Of a DNA stretch of 62,302 nt, positions 1-8,238 are shown one piece after another; the first letter of the stretch is position 1, and each line of letters starts with the position of its first letter. The DNA is from Alphaproteobacteria bacterium (GTDB taxonomy: Bacteria; Pseudomonadota; Alphaproteobacteria; Micropepsales; Micropepsaceae): assembly GCA_025924715.1 (NCBI GenBank), contig JAICHV010000019.1, positions 1 to 62,302 on the forward strand, given 5' to 3'. Made by a program: the position numbers and the translations under genes. The notes under the pieces were generated by a model that saw nothing but the letters and a program-made list of their open reading frames with translations, was not told where the DNA came from and did no database searches.

Positions 1-66
1 GAACGCCAGGAGCGTCGGCGCAAGCCGGAGCGACCACAATAACCAAGCGGCGTTCGCGCGAAGCAT
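1..66 (-). CDS. possible 5' end of a truncated membrane or exported protein
   Basis: On the minus strand an ATG at 66 opens a frame running off the window edge, reading MLRANAAWLLWSLRLAP and on. It is hydrophobic and its third codon positions are mostly G or C, as in neighbouring genes. It would follow the ROK kinase by 12 bases. A second open frame starts at 82, overlapping the kinase stop, but has poorer codon use. Only 22 codons are visible, so the assignment is tentative and no function can be given. Confidence 0.3.
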   Translation of the reverse strand, partial: MLRANAAWLLWSLRLAPTLLAF

Positions 67-78
67 GCCGCTCTGTTC

Positions 79-975
79 TCATGTTGTGACCGGCCATAAC
101 CACGCCGCTCCGCGAACGCCGCTTGAGTCGCCGTGGCGGTTCTTGACGATCCGCGGCGGCGCTTCCGGGGTGAAGGCCAGGCGCTCCACCAAGGGGGGCA
201 GATCGCGATAAAGGCTTTCGATATTGGAAAGCCCGCCGCCCAACACAATCACATCCGGATCGATCAGGTTCACCACGCCGGCCAGCCCCCGCGCCAGCCG
301 TCCCGTCAGCCGTTCGATCGCCGCCCTGGCGGCGGGATCGTTGGAGGTGGCGATTTGCTCCGCCGTCATTTTATGGGTGGAATGCCGGGCGAAATCCGCC
401 GCCAGCGCCGGCCCGCTGCACCAGGTTTCGATGCAGCCGCGCTTGCCGCAATAGCATTGCCGCCCCTCCGCCAATTCTTTGGGATTCATGGGGGGCAGGG
501 GGGTATGGCCCCATTCGCCGGCGATGCCATGGGCGCCTTCCAGCAGCCGGCCATGCACCACCACGCCGCCGCCGACGCCGGTACCCAGAATCACTCCGAA
601 CACCACACCGGCGCCCGCCGCCGCGCCATCGGCGGCTTCCGACAGGGTGAAGCAATTGGCGTCATTGGCGAGGCGAACCTCGCGGTCCAGGGCGGCGCTC
701 AGATCCGCCGCCAGGGGTTTTCCGATCAGCCAGGTCGAATTGGCGTTCTTGACCAGCCCGGTTTTGGTGCTGACCGTGCCCGGAATCCCCACCCCCAGGC
801 TGCCTTTGGCTCCCAGAGCGCTCTCGGCGTCATGCACCATGGTCACCAGCGCCGCTACGGTGTGGGTGTAGTCGCCTTGGGGGCTGGCGATGCGGCGGCG
901 CAGAAGTTCCGCCCCGCTATCGTCCAGGGCGATGATCTCGCTCTTGCTGCCACCAAGATCGATGCCCAGCCGCAT
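79..975 (-). CDS. ROK family sugar kinase (fructokinase or N-acetylhexosamine kinase type)
   Basis: A 298-residue ROK protein that should phosphorylate a hexose or amino sugar with ATP in the cytosol. The phosphate-binding motif DLGGSKSE is at residues 6-13, the substrate region NANSTW near 77, and the ATP-binding GTGVGGGV near 130. The ROK zinc motif CYCGKRGCIE follows, giving the His/Cys zinc site of the family. Length is normal. It begins right after the stop of DUF3572 (TGA then ATG) with GGAGG inside that gene's end, so the two are co-translated. The substrate cannot be fixed; Mak-type fructokinases are the closest resemblance. Confidence 0.9.
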   Translation of the reverse strand: MRLGIDLGGSKSEIIALDDSGAELLRRRIASPQGDYTHTVAALVTMVHDAESALGAKGSLGVGIPGTVSTKTGLVKNANSTWLIGKPLAADLSAALDREVRLANDANCFTLSEAADGAAAGAGVVFGVILGTGVGGGVVVHGRLLEGAHGIAGEWGHTPLPPMNPKELAEGRQCYCGKRGCIETWCSGPALAADFARHSTHKMTAEQIATSNDPAARAAIERLTGRLARGLAGVVNLIDPDVIVLGGGLSNIESLYRDLPPLVERLAFTPEAPPRIVKNRHGDSSGVRGAAWLWPVTT

Positions 976-1245
976 TCAGCCCTCCAGCACATGGCGGGCG
1001 AGGTGGATCGCCGCCGGCTTGGCCCCATGGTCTTCACAGAAAGCCAGCAAAAGTCCCTCATCCGCCAGCAGGAACTCCAGCACCGCGCCCAGCAGCTGGG
1101 GATCGCCCGCCGCCGCCTGAAGGCCGGCCGGCTCCATCCCCGAAAGCAGCAGCAGCCGGTCCAGCCGGTCAGGCTCGGCGACCAGCCAGCCAAGTGCCTG
1201 TAAACCCAGGATTTCGGCCGATTGAGGGGAGAGTTTGGGCACCAT
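976..1245 (-). CDS. DUF3572 family protein
   Basis: A small acidic, leucine-rich protein of 89 residues matching DUF3572, a family of unknown function largely confined to Alphaproteobacteria. I start it at the ATG at 1245; a TTG two codons upstream is possible. It has no signal peptide or membrane segment and is predicted helical. It is divergent from divK and directly precedes the ROK kinase in the same direction. DUF3572 genes often sit beside divK-pleD in this class, so the location supports the call but gives no function. Confidence 0.75.
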   Translation of the reverse strand: MVPKLSPQSAEILGLQALGWLVAEPDRLDRLLLLSGMEPAGLQAAAGDPQLLGAVLEFLLADEGLLLAFCEDHGAKPAAIHLARHVLEG

Positions 1246-1334
1246 TGTCAAGACAGCGTTAAGACCTTCTCTTTAATACTGCGCATCCAAGGATGTCTGC
1301 CATCCCTTTTGGGGAGGGCCTGGAGAGCGGCGTG

Positions 1335-1709
1335 ATGGATGCGAAAACCAAAACCGTACTGATCGTCGAAGACAATGAGCTGAACATGAAGCTCTTTCAC
1401 GATCTGCTCGACGCCCATGGCTACAATATTCTCCAGACCAAGGACGGGATGGAAGCGCTGGACATCGCCCGCGAACATCACCCCGACCTGATCCTGATGG
1501 ACATCCAACTGCCCGAAGTCAGCGGCTTGGAAGTCACCAAATGGCTCAAGGAAGATGATTCCCTCAAATCCATTCCGGTGGTGGCGGTGACCGCTTTCGC
1601 CATGAAAGGCGATGAAGAGGTGATCCGCCAGGGCGGCTGTGAGGCTTATATCTCCAAGCCGATCTCGGTGGTCAGCTTTCTGGAAACCGTTCGCCGCTTC
1701 ATCGGGTAG
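1335..1709 (+). CDS. divK: single-domain response regulator DivK
   Basis: A stand-alone receiver domain of 124 residues. The acidic pocket VEDN is at residues 11-14, the phospho-acceptor Asp in LMDIQLPE is at 56, the conserved Thr is in AVTAFA and the Lys in ISKPI. There is no output domain. In Caulobacter and its relatives DivK is phosphorylated by DivJ, dephosphorylated by PleC and steers the CckA-CtrA pathway. I chose the ATG at 1335 (GGAG 9 bases upstream) over one 14 codons earlier, because it aligns with the DivK N-terminus. It is followed 6 bases later by pleD, the classic divK-pleD pair. Confidence 0.93.
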   Translation: MDAKTKTVLIVEDNELNMKLFHDLLDAHGYNILQTKDGMEALDIAREHHPDLILMDIQLPEVSGLEVTKWLKEDDSLKSIPVVAVTAFAMKGDEEVIRQGGCEAYISKPISVVSFLETVRRFIG

Positions 1710-1715
1710 CACGAC

Positions 1716-3086
1716 ATGACGGCTCGCGTTCTTGTCGTCGACGACATTCTCTCCAATGTCAAACTGCTGGAAGCCAAGCTGACGGCGGAATATTTCGACG
1801 TCGTCACCGCTTTCAATGGGCTCGAATGCCTGGCCAAGGTGGCCGAGTGCGCCCCCGACATCGTTTTGCTCGACGTGATGATGCCCGGCATGGACGGCTT
1901 CGAGGTCTGCCGGCGCATCAAATCCGATCCCGCCACCGCCCATGTTCCGGTGGTGATGGTGACGGCCCTGGACCAGCCCAGCGACCGGGTCGCGGGGCTT
2001 GAGGCCGGCGCCGACGATTTTCTCACCAAGCCGGTCGACGACGCCGCGCTGTTTGCCCGCGTCCGTTCGCTGGTTCGTCTCAAGATGATGACCGACGAAT
2101 TGCGCATGCGCGAATCCACCGGCCAGGGCATGGGATTGATCGATCCCGCCGAGACCCTGCTGGAGGCCAACCAAACGGGGCGCATCCTGGTGATCGAGGA
2201 CCGCGCCGAGTCGGTGTCCTGGTTCGCCTCGGCGCTGTCGCCCGCCCATGAAGTGACCTCGGTCGACACCTTCGAGGAAGCGCTGGTGCGGGTCAAAGGC
2301 GGCGATCCGGATCTGGTGATCGTCAGCCTGGGCATGCGCGGCTTCGACGGACTGCGCCTGTGCTCGCAACTGCGCTCCTTGCCGGAAGGGCGCAATGTGC
2401 CGATCCTGGTGGTGGTGTCGGAAGGCGACCGCCGCAAGCTGACCCAGGCCCTGGAAATGGGGGTCAATGATTATCTGACGCGCCCCGTCGACAAGAACGA
2501 ATTGGTGGCGCGGGTGCGCACCCAGTTCCGCAAGAAGCGCTATGCCGACCGTTTGCGCCACAATGTCCAGCTCAGCCTGGAAATGGCGATCACCGACCAG
2601 CTCACCGGATTGCACAATCGGCGCTATATGAGCCGGCATCTGGACAATCTGGTGGCCGGGGCCAAGAAAAGCGGCAAGCCGATCGCCTTTGTCATCATGG
2701 ATATCGATTTCTTCAAGGCCGTGAACGACAGCTATGGCCACGACATCGGCGACGAGGTGCTCAAGGAATTCGCCAGCCGCATCGCCGCCAATGTGCGCGG
2801 CATCGACCTGGCCTGCCGCTATGGCGGCGAGGAATTCGTGGTGGTGATGCCCGACACCGACGTCGCTTTTGCGGTGCAGGTGTCGGAGCGGCTGCGCCAA
2901 AGCATCGAGACCACGCCATTCCCGATCAGCCGCGCTCCCGACAAACTCAGCCTCACCATCTCCATCGGCATCGCCAAGTCGGAAGGCGAAAGCGACACCG
3001 CCAGCGCGCTTCTCCACCGCGCCGACCAGGCCCTGTACCGGGCTAAGCGCAGCGGCCGCAACAAAGTGGTTGCCGACGCGGCGTGA
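1716..3086 (+). CDS. pleD: diguanylate cyclase response regulator PleD
   Basis: A 456-residue protein with the PleD layout: receiver 1 (about 3-120), receiver 2 (about 153-270) and a GGDEF cyclase domain (about 290-450). Receiver 1 has Asp53 in LLDVMMPG. Receiver 2 reads IVSLGM where the phospho-Asp should be, so it is the non-phosphorylated adaptor used for dimerisation. The cyclase motif is YGGEEF, with an inhibitory RxxD site (RGID) five residues before it, so product inhibition by c-di-GMP is expected. It is co-transcribed with divK. Its role by homology is the polar swarmer-to-stalk type transition. Confidence 0.93.
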   Translation: MTARVLVVDDILSNVKLLEAKLTAEYFDVVTAFNGLECLAKVAECAPDIVLLDVMMPGMDGFEVCRRIKSDPATAHVPVVMVTALDQPSDRVAGLEAGADDFLTKPVDDAALFARVRSLVRLKMMTDELRMRESTGQGMGLIDPAETLLEANQTGRILVIEDRAESVSWFASALSPAHEVTSVDTFEEALVRVKGGDPDLVIVSLGMRGFDGLRLCSQLRSLPEGRNVPILVVVSEGDRRKLTQALEMGVNDYLTRPVDKNELVARVRTQFRKKRYADRLRHNVQLSLEMAITDQLTGLHNRRYMSRHLDNLVAGAKKSGKPIAFVIMDIDFFKAVNDSYGHDIGDEVLKEFASRIAANVRGIDLACRYGGEEFVVVMPDTDVAFAVQVSERLRQSIETTPFPISRAPDKLSLTISIGIAKSEGESDTASALLHRADQALYRAKRSGRNKVVADAA

Positions 3087-3101
3087 CCCTCAACATCTTG
3101 G

Positions 3102-4445
3102 CTACTTCGTCACCTGGTCCAGGTTGATCGCATTGGCCAAAGCCTGATAGCCGGAATCGTTCGGGTGCAAATGGTCCCGGTCATTGTAACCGGGGCCGAA
3201 GGTCAAGGGATTGGCCGGGTCCGCGATCGGCGTGGCGAAATCGATCACCCCGTCAAACGCGCCACCGGTCTTGATCCATGTGTTGAGCGCCTCGCGCACC
3301 GTTTCGCCCGCCGGTGAGGCATAGGCTGCGCCTTGATAAGGCGTCAGAAGAGCGCCATAGACCTTGATGCCTTTTTCATGGGCGCGAGCGATGATCTGCT
3401 TGTCTGCCGCCTCCAGCGCTTCCGCCGTTACCGGTTCCGTCCGGCCCGTCGGCGCGAAGCCGCGGCCGATATCGTTGATCCCTTCCAAAAGAATGATTGC
3501 CTTGATGCCCGGCACGCTCAGCACATCGCGGTCCATGCGCGCCAGGGCGCCGGGTCCGGTGCCATAGCGCAAGAGGCGGTTGCCGCCGATGCCGGCATTG
3601 AAGACCGCCCAGTTCTTGCGTGCCGCCACCAGCCGCTCTGCCAGCCGGTCGGGCCAGCCGCGGAAGGCATTGGCGGTGGAGAGTGCGCCCTCTGTGATCG
3701 AATCCCCCAACGTGACGATCACATTGGTGGGGCTGCCGGCATTGACATCCACTTCACTGACCAGGGCGGTGGCGCGGGCGAGCGCCGCGCCCGGCAAGGA
3801 CGGTGCCGCGGTGTTGTCGCCGGGACTCTGGGTCGCATATTGGAACAGGGTGTGACCGCCGCGCGGCACCGGGCCCGGCAGATGGATGGAAATGAGAAGC
3901 CGGTCCAGCGCGTTCACGGGCATGGCGACCGGATCGCTCAAGAGCGGCGAGGAGGCTGGAATGAGAACGCCGGCTTTACCATCGAAAGTTACGACATGGT
4001 CGGTGCCGGGAAGGATGCTGCCGTCGGCGCCCGCTTCGGCGACATGCACGGCGCCCAGGGGCAGCGGGGCGGCGCTGCTTTCATTGGAAAACCTCAGGCG
4101 AATTTGCTTGCCCGCGACAGAGACACGCACAAGTTGGCGCAGCGTGACATTGGTCAGATCGGCATTGCCCGGCAGGAGGGGTAGGTTGCCGGGATTTTCC
4201 AGCAGCCGGCTGAAGGCCGCAGCATTGGGCCCAGGCTGTGCCGGCGGGGCGGGCGGCGCGCCCAAAGGCGCCAGCGCGTCCAGCGCCGCGGCCGCGGGCG
4301 TGACCACCACAGGCGTTTCGCCGGGCGGCGGAGGAATGGGAACATAGCCCCAGGCGCCCACCCAATTGTCGGCGGCGGACGCGCCGGAGATGACGGACAG
4401 AAAAAACGCCGCGGCCAAGGCGAAGAGACGCGATCTGCTAGGCAT
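3102..4445 (-). CDS. secreted SGNH/GDSL-family esterase or lipase
   Basis: A 447-residue exported hydrolase. A signal peptide occupies about residues 1-24 (ending GASAAD). A proline-rich stretch and a beta-rich N-terminal region precede the catalytic SGNH domain. Block I is TLGDSITEG with the nucleophile Ser, block II is GIGGNRLL, block III is EGINDIG, and block V is DRDHLHPND with the catalytic Asp/His. The family hydrolyses ester bonds in lipids or acylated polysaccharides; the substrate is unknown. It converges on pleD with 15 bases between stops and stands alone on its strand. Confidence 0.88.
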   Translation of the reverse strand: MPSRSRLFALAAAFFLSVISGASAADNWVGAWGYVPIPPPPGETPVVVTPAAAALDALAPLGAPPAPPAQPGPNAAAFSRLLENPGNLPLLPGNADLTNVTLRQLVRVSVAGKQIRLRFSNESSAAPLPLGAVHVAEAGADGSILPGTDHVVTFDGKAGVLIPASSPLLSDPVAMPVNALDRLLISIHLPGPVPRGGHTLFQYATQSPGDNTAAPSLPGAALARATALVSEVDVNAGSPTNVIVTLGDSITEGALSTANAFRGWPDRLAERLVAARKNWAVFNAGIGGNRLLRYGTGPGALARMDRDVLSVPGIKAIILLEGINDIGRGFAPTGRTEPVTAEALEAADKQIIARAHEKGIKVYGALLTPYQGAAYASPAGETVREALNTWIKTGGAFDGVIDFATPIADPANPLTFGPGYNDRDHLHPNDSGYQALANAINLDQVTK

Positions 4446-4558
4446 GTTTCCCCCTGTTTATAGGCAAATCGGCGGATAGTCTGGCCTTCAAATGCGACTG
4501 CTGTCAAAAGCCGGACATTCGGGACAACTAGGGTCTGCCGCGATTGCTACGACTTACG

Positions 4559-5209
4559 TTAGCTTTCGGGCAACTGCTCCTCACCCATCTGCGCGGCTTT
4601 ATCGATCGCCATGGCCAGCATTTCCGGCTCGCGCGCGCCGCTGACCGCGATCTTGCCGCCGAAGATCATCGCCGGCACGCCAGTGATGCCCATCTCATGG
4701 GCCAGGCGATCGTCACGTTCGACACTGGCGATGTCGGTGTCGGTTTCCAGGAGGTCGGCGATCCCGGCGCCGTCCATGCCGCAGACATCGGCGATATCTG
4801 CCAGGACGCGGATGTCGCCAATATCCTCGCCATTCTCGAAATAGGCAGCGAACAGGCGGTCCACCACATCGTCCTGCACGCCTTGGGTTTCGGCCCAGCG
4901 GATCAGGCGATGGGCGTCGATGGTACTGGGAGTTTTTTCGATGGCATTCCAGGCAAAGACGATGCCTTCCTTGGCGCCTTCCTCGGAAATCAGCCGATGG
5001 GCCTCGGCCAAACCCTTCGCGTCCGGGAATCGCGCGGCCAAATAGATCTGCCGGTCCAGACCTTCGCGCGGCACGGTGGGATCGAGCCGATAGGGGCGGT
5101 GCTTGACGTCGAACAGGATATTGGGGCGCATCGCCATGGCGCGGCTCAGCCGGCGCTTCCCGATGAAGCACCAGGGACAAATCACGTCGGCAATGAAATC
5201 GATTTGCAT
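4559..5209 (-). CDS. cytosolic DsbA-family oxidoreductase (FrnE-like)
   Basis: A 216-residue thioredoxin-fold protein with a long helical insertion, of the FrnE type. The redox motif CPWC lies at residues 11-14 of the chosen start MQIDFIADVICPWC, and the cis-Pro region GVPAMIFGG is near residue 170. There is no signal peptide, so it should act in the cytoplasm on protein or small-molecule thiols. An upstream in-frame start at 5275 would add 22 residues translated from a tandem repeat, so I reject it. It lies downstream of an exported hypothetical gene on the same strand. Confidence 0.85.
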   Translation of the reverse strand: MQIDFIADVICPWCFIGKRRLSRAMAMRPNILFDVKHRPYRLDPTVPREGLDRQIYLAARFPDAKGLAEAHRLISEEGAKEGIVFAWNAIEKTPSTIDAHRLIRWAETQGVQDDVVDRLFAAYFENGEDIGDIRVLADIADVCGMDGAGIADLLETDTDIASVERDDRLAHEMGITGVPAMIFGGKIAVSGAREPEMLAMAIDKAAQMGEEQLPES

Positions 5210-5215
5210 CGACGG

Positions 5216-5282
5216 CCTCAAGTAGCGAAGCGGTAGGCCAATAAAAAAGCCCTCAAGTAGCAAGCGGTAGGCCAATAAAAAA
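5216..5282. repeat. two-copy tandem repeat between two genes
   Basis: Two nearly identical copies of a 32-33 bp unit run head to tail at 5216-5248 and 5251-5282. They differ by a single inserted G. Each begins CCTCAAGTAGC and ends GGCCAATAAAAAA. Read on the minus strand, the direction of the flanking genes, each ends in a T tract. It separates the stop of the exported protein from the start of the FrnE-like gene. It looks like a recent slippage or duplication product. Confidence 0.9.
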
Positions 5283-5657
5283 TTATTTCAATATCTGGGT
5301 GGTCATTTCATTGGCGTCCGAAACCGCGCGCACCGAAACCACGCCTTTGCGCATCGGCGCCACCAGATTGGCGCTGATCGGGAGCAAGCCCTGGATCACG
5401 GGCGCGCCCGGGCGCGGCGGCGAGGCGAGGAAACTGACGACGATGCTATGGGGGTCGGAGCGCATCAATTTCAGGCGGGGCGCCTTCCAGCCGCCGGAGC
5501 GCACGGCGCCCTTGACCTGGATGGTCACATGTCCACGGGCGACGGTGGCGATGACGCTGTCGATTTTGTAAACTAGCTTCGGCGCCGGGTTGGCCGCCCG
5601 GGCCGGAACTGCCGCGGCAAGCAGAGCGAAAATCACGAAAGTGGTGCGGGGAGTCAT
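5283..5657 (-). CDS. small exported protein of unknown function
   Basis: A 124-residue protein with a clear Sec signal peptide (residues 1-21, ending VPARAA). The mature part is beta-rich, with alternating hydrophobic residues and motifs such as HVTIQVKGAV and HSIVVSFLASPP, suggesting a small periplasmic beta domain. I recognise no family. The frame stays open 165 codons upstream, but that part lies over xthA. It is read after xthA on the same strand, 34 bases from its stop. Confidence 0.7.
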   Translation of the reverse strand: MTPRTTFVIFALLAAAVPARAANPAPKLVYKIDSVIATVARGHVTIQVKGAVRSGGWKAPRLKLMRSDPHSIVVSFLASPPRPGAPVIQGLLPISANLVAPMRKGVVSVRAVSDANEMTTQILK

Positions 5658-5691
5658 GCGGGGTCGATCATAGCGGAAATTGCGGCGGATT

Positions 5692-6477
5692 TCAGATATC
5701 GATTTGCGCCCAGATCGGCACATGGTCGGAAGGCTTTTCCCCTTCGCCTCGGACATGCTTGTCGATGTCGCAGGCGCCGAGCCGGTCGGCGGCCTGGGGC
5801 GACAGCAGGATATGGTCGATGCGGATGCCGGCATTGCGCCGCCACGAGCCGGCCTGATAATCCCAAAAGGTATAATGTCCGCCGGCGCGATTGTGCATGC
5901 GGAAGGCGTCGCTATAGCCCAGATATTCCAGCTTGCGCAAAGCGCTGCGGGACTGCGGCTGGAACAGCGCATCCTTGGTCCAGGCCTTGGGATCGTAGCA
6001 ATCGCGGTCCTGCGGGATGATGTTGTAATCGCCCAAAAGCGCCACCGGCTCTTCATTGCGCAGCAGCTCGGACGCATGGGTGTAAAGCCGTTCCAGCCAG
6101 CCGAGCTTATAGGTGAATTTCTCGGTACCGACCGGATTGCCGTTCGGCGCATACAGACAGCCCACCCGAAGCGCGCCTTTCTTGCCCGTCACCACCGCCT
6201 CCAGATAGCGCGAATGATCGTCGGTCTCTCCGCCCGGCAGGCGCGGCGTCACGTCCTCCAGCGGGAATTTGGACAGGATGGCGACGCCGTTATAGGTCTT
6301 TTGTCCGTGTACGGCGCAGTTATAGCCCAGCGCCTCGAACGGCTCGGCGGGGAAGTTCTCGTCGACGCATTTGATTTCCTGCAGGGCCACCACGTCGGGC
6401 TGGGCCTGTTTCAGCCAGGCCAACGCCGGCTCCAGCCGGGCTTTGATGGAATTGACGTTCCAGGCCGCTATTTTCAT
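5692..6477 (-). CDS. xthA: exodeoxyribonuclease III
   Basis: A 261-residue EEP-fold nuclease. Visible motifs are the N-terminal MKIAAWNVNSIKARL with the metal-site Asn, LQEIKC with the catalytic Glu, GVAILSK, LLGDYNI with the catalytic Asp/Asn, and the C-terminal SDHVPIWA with the active-site Asp-His. It acts at AP sites and 3' blocked ends in base-excision repair. The ATG at 6477 overlaps the erpA stop (ATGA), so translation is coupled. The erpA-xthA pair divergent from dgt is common in Alphaproteobacteria. Confidence 0.95.
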   Translation of the reverse strand: MKIAAWNVNSIKARLEPALAWLKQAQPDVVALQEIKCVDENFPAEPFEALGYNCAVHGQKTYNGVAILSKFPLEDVTPRLPGGETDDHSRYLEAVVTGKKGALRVGCLYAPNGNPVGTEKFTYKLGWLERLYTHASELLRNEEPVALLGDYNIIPQDRDCYDPKAWTKDALFQPQSRSALRKLEYLGYSDAFRMHNRAGGHYTFWDYQAGSWRRNAGIRIDHILLSPQAADRLGACDIDKHVRGEGEKPSDHVPIWAQIDI

Positions 6478-6818
6478 CAAACGGCAAACGAGGTGCCGCA
6501 GCCGCAGGAGGCGGTGGCGTTGGGATTGTTGACCTTGAAGGCCTGGCCGATCAGATCGTCGGTGAAATCGATCTCCGAGCCTTGGAGGAAATCCAGCGAC
6601 ACCGGGTCGATCAGGATCTTCGCGCCGTCGCGCTCCAGCACCAGATCGTCGTCCGCTTGGGCTTCGTCCAGGGCAAAATTATACTGAAAGCCGCTGCAGC
6701 CGCCCCCCGTCACCGCCAGCCGGAGCATGGCGGGGGAGGGCTCGGCCGCCAGAATCGCGGCAATCCGCCTGGCGGCGCGGGCCGACATGGTTACGGGCAT
6801 AGGGGTTTGGGCGGTCAT
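6477..6818 (-). CDS. erpA: iron-sulfur cluster insertion protein ErpA (A-type carrier)
   Basis: A 113-residue HesB/IscA-fold carrier that passes Fe-S clusters to apo-proteins. The three cluster-binding cysteines are visible: GGGCSGFQYNF around residue 50 and CGCGTSF at the C-terminus. I start it at the ATG at 6818; an internal ATG eleven codons later is possible, and an upstream start would add a non-conserved basic stretch overlapping dgt. Its stop overlaps the xthA start. It is divergent from dgt, with a 44-base gap between start codons holding both promoters. Confidence 0.92.
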   Translation of the reverse strand: MTAQTPMPVTMSARAARRIAAILAAEPSPAMLRLAVTGGGCSGFQYNFALDEAQADDDLVLERDGAKILIDPVSLDFLQGSEIDFTDDLIGQAFKVNNPNATASCGCGTSFAV

Positions 6819-6862
6819 GGGAACTTGGCGCTGGGCATCACCCGTCTTATGTAGTCTTCCCC

Positions 6863-8176
6863 ATGGCAATCGAAAAGGCCGCAAATCCCCTATCTCCTGC
6901 AGGCCATTTGCTGGGCCCGGAATTTGCTGCGCCCTGCGCCCGCGCGCCCTATGCCACCAACCCGCACCAAAGCCGGGGCCGGCTCTATCCCGAGGCCGAA
7001 AGCGCCAGCCGCACCTGCTATAGCCGCGACCGCGACCGCATCCTGCATTCCTCCGCCTTCCGCCGTCTCAAGCACAAGACCCAGGTCTTTGTGCAGCATG
7101 AAGGCGATTATTACCGCACCCGCCTGACCCATTCGCTGGAGGTGGCGCAGCTTGCCCGCACCCTGGCGCGCAGCCTGGCGGTGGACGAGGACCTCGCGGA
7201 GGCCGTGGCGCTGGCTCATGATCTGGGCCACACGCCCTTCGGCCATGCCGGCGAGGATGCGCTCAGCGCCGTCACCGCCGATATCGGCGGTTTCGACCAC
7301 AATGCCCATGCGCTGCGGCTGGTGACCAAGCTGGAGCATCGCTATGCCGATTTCGATGGGCTCAATCTGACCTGGGAAACACTGGAGGGCCTGGTCAAAC
7401 ACAACGGGCCTTTAAGTCTCCCCCTGCGTCCTTCGCTGGCTCGAGAGCCAGCTACGGACACCTCCCTCACCAGTGCTGCGCACGCGGGAGAGGGGGGCCT
7501 GCGCTCGCGGCCAATTCCCAACCCCATTTCTTCTTTCGATGCGCGCTGGCCGCTGGATCTATCCACTTGGCCGGGCCTGGAAGCGCAGATCGCCGCGCTG
7601 GCCGACGACATCGCCTATGTCAATCACGACATCGACGACGGGTTGCGCGCCGGCATCCTACGCGTCGCGGATTTGACGCAGGCGCCTCTGGCCGGCAGCC
7701 ATGTCCGGGCCGTGCTGGCGCGCTATGGCGAACTGGAACTCAGCCGGTTGATCGGCGAGATGATCCGTACCCTGATGAGCGCCCTGGTGGACGATCTGCG
7801 GGGCGAAACCGCCGGCCGGCTGGCCGCGGCAGCGCCCGATAGCGCGGCGGCGGTGCGCGGGGCGGGGCGGGCCCTGGTGGCGTTCTCGCCGGCGATGGGC
7901 GCCGAGCTGCGCGCGCTCAAGGCTTTTCTTTACACCCATATGTACCGCCATCCCCGCATCATCGCCTCGATGGAACGGGCCAAGGCGGTGATCACCGATC
8001 TTTTCGAAGCCTTCAGCGCCGATCCGGCCCTGCTGCCGCCCGATTGGACGGCGCGCTGCGGCGCCCCGGGCGACGCCGTCACCGGCGGAGTGGCGCGCGA
8101 TTACATCGCCGGGATGACTGACAATTACGCGCTCAGCGAGTATTCCAGGGTGTTCGGAACCCAAATCCAGCTTTAA
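6863..8176 (+). CDS. dgt: dGTP triphosphohydrolase-like HD protein, with an in-frame repeat insertion
   Basis: A 437-residue HD-domain protein of the deoxyguanosinetriphosphatase-like family, which removes triphosphate from dNTPs. The metal ligands appear in THSLEVAQLA, ALAHDLGHTPFGHAG and ADDIAYVNHDIDDG. Between LEGLVKHNGPL and the next conserved block FDARWPLDLSTW there is a low-complexity insert at about residues 185-212. It corresponds to a palindromic repeat also found at 32761-32833 (see the repeat entry and finding). The frame is intact, so the protein is probably active with an extra loop. Usual neighbour argS is missing; the SPOR gene follows. Confidence 0.92.
   Translation: MAIEKAANPLSPAGHLLGPEFAAPCARAPYATNPHQSRGRLYPEAESASRTCYSRDRDRILHSSAFRRLKHKTQVFVQHEGDYYRTRLTHSLEVAQLARTLARSLAVDEDLAEAVALAHDLGHTPFGHAGEDALSAVTADIGGFDHNAHALRLVTKLEHRYADFDGLNLTWETLEGLVKHNGPLSLPLRPSLAREPATDTSLTSAAHAGEGGLRSRPIPNPISSFDARWPLDLSTWPGLEAQIAALADDIAYVNHDIDDGLRAGILRVADLTQAPLAGSHVRAVLARYGELELSRLIGEMIRTLMSALVDDLRGETAGRLAAAAPDSAAAVRGAGRALVAFSPAMGAELRALKAFLYTHMYRHPRIIASMERAKAVITDLFEAFSADPALLPPDWTARCGAPGDAVTGGVARDYIAGMTDNYALSEYSRVFGTQIQL
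7417..7496. repeat. palindromic repeat inside dgt (same family as 32761-32833)
   Basis: The DNA reads as two adjacent hairpins: GCTGGCTC-GA-GAGCCAGC at 7435-7452, then CTCCC...GTGC-TGC-GCAC..GGGAG. Both hairpins occur, in reverse orientation, in the intergenic copy next to moaB, where the first has GGCCC/GGGCC in place of GGCTC/GAGCC. The shared core includes TTCGCTGGC and GCCAGCTACGG. The insertion keeps the dgt frame and is translated. Confidence 0.8.
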
Positions 8177-8238
8177 ATTGCGGTGCTTGCGGCCCGGTGC
8201 GGTGCTAGATTGGGGGCCGCAGATTCGTAAGGACTCCC

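Noticed and set aside
1259..1276. TTAA...TTAA upstream of divK as a CtrA box
   Set aside because: Spacing is 10 bases, not the 7 of the CtrA consensus.
1248..3017. 589-codon open frame opposite divK-pleD
   Set aside because: Antisense to two well-supported regulators and low-complexity.
5210..5275. N-terminal extension of the FrnE-like gene
   Set aside because: Encoded by the tandem repeat; the DsbA fold begins at MQIDFIADV.
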